Below, in pieces: positions 17,564-21,592 of a stretch of 21,592 nt of DNA (its first letter is position 1; the number at the start of each line of letters is the position of its first letter). A program made the position numbers and the translations under genes. The DNA comes from a virus: IMG/VR virus record IMGVR_UViG_3300036859_000590, positions 1 through 21,592 of that record. One strand, given 5' to 3'. The notes under the pieces were generated by a model that was not told the DNA's origin, did not search any database, and saw only the letters and a program-made list of their open reading frames with translations.

Positions 17564-19187
17564 CGGCTGGTTAGAGAAGCGGATAAAGCGCCTGCCTTCT
17601 TTCCTCTTACCAGGGGAGCAAGGCGAGCGTAATCGTCGTGCCGAGTACATGCTATGCAAGAATGACATCTTGCATTGGATTAAGTATTGGTGCTGGCTCT
17701 ACAACCCATGGAAGCCGCCTGAAAAGCAAGAGTTCCCATTTATTCCTTATGAGTTCCAAGAGGAACTCATACTCTATCTGCGCGATGCTATTGTCAGATG
17801 CAACGATCCAGATACGTTTGATCGCGAGAATGATGTTATCGAGAAGTGCCGCGAAATGGCGGGCTCTTGGTCGGTTTATATCACCGCTCTACACGACTTT
17901 CTTTTCTATAACGGCTCTTACCTCATCTTGTCGTGGAAGCGCGAGGAGGTTGATGAGCCGGGCAATATGGATACGCCATTTGAGAAGCTGCGCTTTCTCT
18001 TGCGTCGTCTACCCGAGTGGCAACGGCCAGCCGGCTGGAACTGGCGCGATCATAGCAATGTTGGTTTGCTAAAAAACCCGTGCGGTGGTTCCATTGGATC
18101 GGAATCCATGACCGCAGCGGCCGGTGCCGGCGGCCGTGTGCGGGCTGTAATCTTCGATGAATTCGGCAAGATTCAAGATGGCACGGATTACCCCGCCTGG
18201 CGCTCCACGTCAGGTACCAGCCGTTTGCGCATTGCCATTTCTACGCCAGAAGGTAGAAATAACAAATTTGGCCGTCTGGCAACCGGTGATGAGCAAGAAG
18301 AGCGTGTATTGATTTCACTCAACTGGTGGAAAGACCCCGTGAAGTCACAAGGGCTAACTTTCATCAACGGCAAGCCAACATCGAGATGGTATGAGGAACA
18401 GAAGGCAAAACTCGATCCTATCACGCTTGCCAGCCAGGTCGATATTAGCTACGACAATTCAGTTGGTGGCAAAATATTTGGCGATCTTTATAGCGAATGG
18501 CATCAAGTTAGAGACGGCAGTCTGTCACCCGTTATCGGTCAGCCAATTCTCATTTGCTTCGATCCTGGCGTTCACTTCTTCGTATCGTTCACGCAGTTCG
18601 ATCATCATGATCGTTATTTGGTATTGGACGAGTTGTATTTTGCCAATGCAGATATTGATTCGGTAGCAGAAGCAATTCAGCGGAAGCAGCGCCAGCGCTT
18701 CAGAGATTACAAGTTTGAGTACATTGGCGATCCTGCTGGCGGCTCTGTCAATACTTCTATGCATCGTCTTAAGTCGGAGTATTTGTATCTGTTGGAGACT
18801 TACGGCTGGCAAATCGAGTACAACTTCCAGGGTGCCAACAGGGCTGAATGGGTAGATAACCGTAATGCCGCTTTGAAGCGCTATCTAACACGCCATTGTC
18901 CGACGTTAAGCACCGCTGTTGCTCCATCACCTATGGTGCTGGTTGATGTCCGGCAATGTAAGCACATTCACGATGCATTGTCTGGTGGCTATCGCTATAA
19001 GAGCGACTATTCCGGTCAGCTAAGCCATCGCATTGATGCTAGGCATCCGCATGAAGACGCAGCGGATTGCACCACTTATCCCTTGATGTACAAGGGCATG
19101 TACGCGCATCGCAAAGAAAAGAAAGAGCGCCGGGAACGAACAGGTTTTCTTAATTGGCAAGATGTAGGAGATAGGACGTATGGCTAA
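17508..19187 (+). CDS. terL: Terminase large subunit
   Basis: A 559-residue packaging motor ATPase/nuclease. The ATPase domain shows a Walker A-like EKCREMAGSW (112-121), comparable to the 'KSRxMGxSW' of many phage terminases, and a Walker B AVIFDEFG (213-220, with D217 and E218). The coupling motif ISTPEGRNN follows at 244-252. The C-terminal nuclease domain has CFDPG (350-354), YIGDPAGGS (405-413) and HPHEDAADC (513-521), supplying the acidic metal ligands. The length is normal. ATG 17508 is used because homologous-looking sequence begins there; in-frame starts at 17469 and 17493 would add 13 or 5 residues, and none has a strong ribosome binding site. It overlaps the previous gene by 56 nt and portal by 8 nt. 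Confidence 0.85.
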   Translation: MTNPLDLQEKLPLRIPDYDGWLEKRIKRLPSFLLPGEQGERNRRAEYMLCKNDILHWIKYWCWLYNPWKPPEKQEFPFIPYEFQEELILYLRDAIVRCNDPDTFDRENDVIEKCREMAGSWSVYITALHDFLFYNGSYLILSWKREEVDEPGNMDTPFEKLRFLLRRLPEWQRPAGWNWRDHSNVGLLKNPCGGSIGSESMTAAAGAGGRVRAVIFDEFGKIQDGTDYPAWRSTSGTSRLRIAISTPEGRNNKFGRLATGDEQEERVLISLNWWKDPVKSQGLTFINGKPTSRWYEEQKAKLDPITLASQVDISYDNSVGGKIFGDLYSEWHQVRDGSLSPVIGQPILICFDPGVHFFVSFTQFDHHDRYLVLDELYFANADIDSVAEAIQRKQRQRFRDYKFEYIGDPAGGSVNTSMHRLKSEYLYLLETYGWQIEYNFQGANRAEWVDNRNAALKRYLTRHCPTLSTAVAPSPMVLVDVRQCKHIHDALSGGYRYKSDYSGQLSHRIDARHPHEDAADCTTYPLMYKGMYAHRKEKKERRERTGFLNWQDVGDRTYG

Positions 19188-21210
19188 CTTGATTTGGGAA
19201 ATGCCGGACATGCCGCCGCTTGACAGTGAGTACATGGATTCACTGGCGCGTTTCTTGATGAATGACATGTTGCCATATTGGAAAAACTCTCGACGATCAC
19301 TAGAGCGCCAGTGGCTTGAGAATGATCGCGGTTATCTGTGCGTCAGGCGTCTGCCCATGATGGAAGGTATGGATTATGTTGACGCCAGTCCATACGGCGA
19401 AGATGACATCTTTAATGGCGTCAACAACCTGTCACTGCGGCTATCACTAGCCTCTATGCCTAAAGACGAATCTTGGCTGACCGTGGTTGGCCGCAGTGGC
19501 GAACCACCACAACTTGTTAATGCCGTACAGGCACAACAGCTATGGATGCACCGCAAAGCTGGCACGCGCAAAGTCTTTAGCAAGCACTATAAGCAGCTGA
19601 TTGTCCGGGGCACAAGCTATCTGTACATGCGCTGGCATAAAGAAATGAAGTACAGGCGACTAGGTACACTGCAAGGTCGCAAACGGCTGCGCAAGCACTT
19701 CAAAGCGCTTGGACAAGACCAAAGCGTCATCAAACAAATCAATAGTGTGCGTGTGCCTACAGTCGAATTTGAGGGCCCCGTGGTGCGCGTGCTCGATTCG
19801 TATGACGTTTGGATGGACCCGGAAGCGGATCTGTTATGCGACCGCCGCCCAGGCATGATCATTGTCACGGCGTATCAACCCAGCGACCTGGAAGCGGCCA
19901 CCGATGACTTTGGCGAGAAGATGTTTGAGAACTACAAGGACATCTCGCCGATGAAAGCCAGTGATTTCTACTGGGGTACAGCGGAAGGCACCAGGCGCCT
20001 GCAGTCGCTAAATAATATGGGTGTGCGGCCGCAACAGCACACTACTGCTAGCGCAGACATCGTGCCGGTGTATACGTTCTACAAGCATTATTTCAAGTGG
20101 AATGACATGGAATTTCATGACACATACTTTCACGTTGCTCAAAGTACCGATGGTAAGCATCGCGTTATCCGCGTGGAAGAGAACCCGTCAGATGAAGGTC
20201 ACAGGTTGATTCTACAAGATACATTCATCAAGTTTTTTACCAACGTGGCTTATGGATTAAGCGGTGTGGAAAAGCTGCTGTCAGCATGGCATCAAAAGAA
20301 TTTCCTGGCAGCTATCATGTTGAATGCAGCAGCGGCGACTGCCTTTCCGGCGCAATTGATTGCGTCTGGTGTGTTTAAAGACGACCAGCCGTTCATGACA
20401 CCTGGCGCATTGAATGAAGTCGCCATGTCGGCTTTACAAGCAGGCGATGTAGTTAAGCCCATGCCCGTGCCTGAGCGCGGTCTGCAATTGTCGTTTGAGA
20501 ATATGGAATATTACAAGCGCAAGATCGGCGGCGGCTTCGAAGTCACTGGTGCCTATGGTAATGGCAGTCAGCAGGGTAATCGAGAGACGGCAACCTCGGT
20601 CAATTTCCGCGCTACCAATCAAGGCTTGGCAGTCGATGAACTCACCGAGGAATTTGGCGACACGCTGCAATCAATGTGTCAGTGGTCTTATGACATGAAT
20701 CAGCAGACGGCGGTGCCGGAAGAAGCCGGGCGCGGCCGTGACGGTGTGGTGCGCTTTGGCCGTATCGTTGGCAATAGCGTACAGCCAGGCGAGCTGAAAT
20801 TCGATGAATGGTTGCAACCCCGTTCTATTGAGGTGCTGGGGTTGCATGGTGTGGCCAATAAGCAGCAAGCCATCATGAACAAGAATGAGGCGCTGAAAGC
20901 AATTGGGCAGACGTCCCAATACCTGCCAAATGCCCCGGCGTTAACCGCCAAGGTGGTGCGCTCTCTATTTACTGATCTCAATATAGAAACTGATGATCAA
21001 GACTGGTTATCGCCGGCGGAAATTGCTATGCAAGATCCGGCTGCGCAAGCACTGGCACTGGAAAGCGGACTGCATAACCAGGAGCTAGTCAACATGGTCC
21101 TGTCCAAAGTGAATGGAGTATCCAATGGCCCGCAAAACAACCCAGGAGGCCCGGCTGCAGGGCAGCCGCCAAAACCCTCTAACGGTCGCCCAGTTCCGCG
21201 CAGCGCTTAG
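19180..21210 (+). CDS. Portal (head-tail connector) protein
   Basis: 676 residues, somewhat longer than T7-type connectors (about 535). The N-terminal part FNGVNNLSLRLSLASMPKDE and then FSKHYKQLIVRGTSYLYMRW have the usual pattern of podoviral head-tail connector proteins. Later SYDVWMDPEADL, NVAYGLSGVEKLLS and a stretch with GNRETATSVNFRATN (the 'R-x-x-A-T-x-x' stem/wing region) fit the same family. The portal forms the dodecameric DNA channel, with TerL docking on it. The C-terminal 32 residues are Pro/Gly/Asn-rich and overlap the next gene by 86 nt. AGGAG lies 9 nt before the ATG. TerL-portal order is canonical. Confidence 0.8.
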   Translation: MANLIWEMPDMPPLDSEYMDSLARFLMNDMLPYWKNSRRSLERQWLENDRGYLCVRRLPMMEGMDYVDASPYGEDDIFNGVNNLSLRLSLASMPKDESWLTVVGRSGEPPQLVNAVQAQQLWMHRKAGTRKVFSKHYKQLIVRGTSYLYMRWHKEMKYRRLGTLQGRKRLRKHFKALGQDQSVIKQINSVRVPTVEFEGPVVRVLDSYDVWMDPEADLLCDRRPGMIIVTAYQPSDLEAATDDFGEKMFENYKDISPMKASDFYWGTAEGTRRLQSLNNMGVRPQQHTTASADIVPVYTFYKHYFKWNDMEFHDTYFHVAQSTDGKHRVIRVEENPSDEGHRLILQDTFIKFFTNVAYGLSGVEKLLSAWHQKNFLAAIMLNAAAATAFPAQLIASGVFKDDQPFMTPGALNEVAMSALQAGDVVKPMPVPERGLQLSFENMEYYKRKIGGGFEVTGAYGNGSQQGNRETATSVNFRATNQGLAVDELTEEFGDTLQSMCQWSYDMNQQTAVPEEAGRGRDGVVRFGRIVGNSVQPGELKFDEWLQPRSIEVLGLHGVANKQQAIMNKNEALKAIGQTSQYLPNAPALTAKVVRSLFTDLNIETDDQDWLSPAEIAMQDPAAQALALESGLHNQELVNMVLSKVNGVSNGPQNNPGGPAAGQPPKPSNGRPVPRSA

Positions 21211-21484
21211 AGCCCTTACTGTCACGGATAGCTATGCCGTATTAAAACTCATGGCAGAAATGCTAGCTCACCAATACGGTGGCGCCGGCCTGCCAAACGG
21301 CTCAGCCGAGGCAAAAGAACGTTTTTACCAGGCGGCCATTATGCGGAGGGGGTTTGAGCTTCTCTGGGCAGAGGTGGACAAACAGGCTCAATTGACTGCA
21401 AGGGAGCCTTCGTGGGTTCAGCAGTTGATGGATGCCACCATCAATCAACCAAGAGAGGTTGAAACCGAAACAGAACAATTATGA
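21125..21484 (+). CDS. Hypothetical protein between portal and probable scaffold
   Basis: A 119-residue, mostly helical protein (LTVAQFRAALRALTVTDSYA; EAKERFYQAAIMRRGFELLW) with an acidic C-terminus. Not recognised. ATG 21125 has GGAG at a 6-nt spacing and is preferred over the ATG 12 bases upstream. It overlaps the end of portal by 86 nt and the next gene by ATGA. By position it is probably a small head-assembly or accessory protein. Confidence 0.6.
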   Translation: MARKTTQEARLQGSRQNPLTVAQFRAALRALTVTDSYAVLKLMAEMLAHQYGGAGLPNGSAEAKERFYQAAIMRRGFELLWAEVDKQAQLTAREPSWVQQLMDATINQPREVETETEQL

Positions 21485-21592
21485 CAATGGAAGACGGCGC
21501 ACAAGACGGAACGACAACCACACAAGCCTCGCCAGCGCCTGTAATCAATGAAGATCGTGTTGTTCAGAAACTCTATGAAAAAATTCAGGCGG
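21481..21592 (+). CDS. Probable scaffold-like protein, N-terminus only
   Basis: The frame starts at ATG 21481 (ATGA overlap with the preceding stop) and runs off the window after 37 residues. The visible part is acidic and Thr/Gln/Pro-rich, then turns helical (NEDRVVQKLYEKIQA). A gene after portal that starts with a disordered acidic tail is usually the scaffold, followed by the major capsid protein. This is inferred from order only. Confidence 0.5.
   Translation, partial: MTMEDGAQDGTTTTQASPAPVINEDRVVQKLYEKIQA

Overview
The window reads as 21.6 kb of a tailed double-stranded DNA bacteriophage (or prophage) genome. The strongest evidence is a terminase large subunit (17508-19187), a 676-residue portal/head-tail connector protein (19180-21210), a train of glutamine- and alanine-rich virion proteins ending in a 1243-residue protein (10415-16947), and a RusA-type Holliday-junction resolvase (421-939). 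The large structural proteins followed by a connector-like portal recall podoviruses that carry DNA-ejection proteins. Shine-Dalgarno sites and sigma70-like promoters point to a bacterial, probably Gram-negative, host. No rRNA, tRNA, CRISPR array, integrase or insertion sequence was seen.

Layout. (1) 1-320: a hexanucleotide array with no stop codon in any frame. On the minus strand it continues a frame that begins at a GTG with a good ribosome binding site, so it may encode a Gly-Tyr/Gly-Asp/Gly-Ala repeat protein running off the left edge. (2) 358-2545: minus-strand genes for RusA, an unknown protein, two Cys-rich zinc-binding-like proteins and a small unknown protein preceded by a 12-codon leader ORF. 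(3) 2546-3498: about 950 bp with no convincing gene, rich in short direct and inverted repeats and lying between divergent gene sets. It is a candidate replication origin or control region. (4) 3499-8786: a mosaic of small, mostly unknown genes, mainly on the plus strand, with clear terminators. It contains a minus-strand zinc-ribbon gene (4715-5029), an overlapping chain of very small minus-strand genes (6307-6787) and a KGG-type stress-protein homologue (7551-7769). (5) 8816-21592: a strong terminator, then a near-consensus promoter overlapped by a palindrome, then the plus-strand virion module. The module holds two unknown proteins, a GNAT-fold protein, four structural or ejection-type proteins, a 30-residue basic peptide, an unknown protein, TerL, portal, another unknown protein, and the start of what is by position probably the scaffold.

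How the genes work together. The right half supplies packaging (TerL), the packaging and ejection channel (portal) and proteins probably ejected with the DNA. RusA on the left would resolve branched DNA before packaging. The repeat-rich central region separates leftward from rightward transcription. Genes are tightly packed and several same-strand neighbours overlap by 50 nt or more in different frames, the longest by 323 nt. Most small proteins could not be assigned a function and are described only by what is visible.
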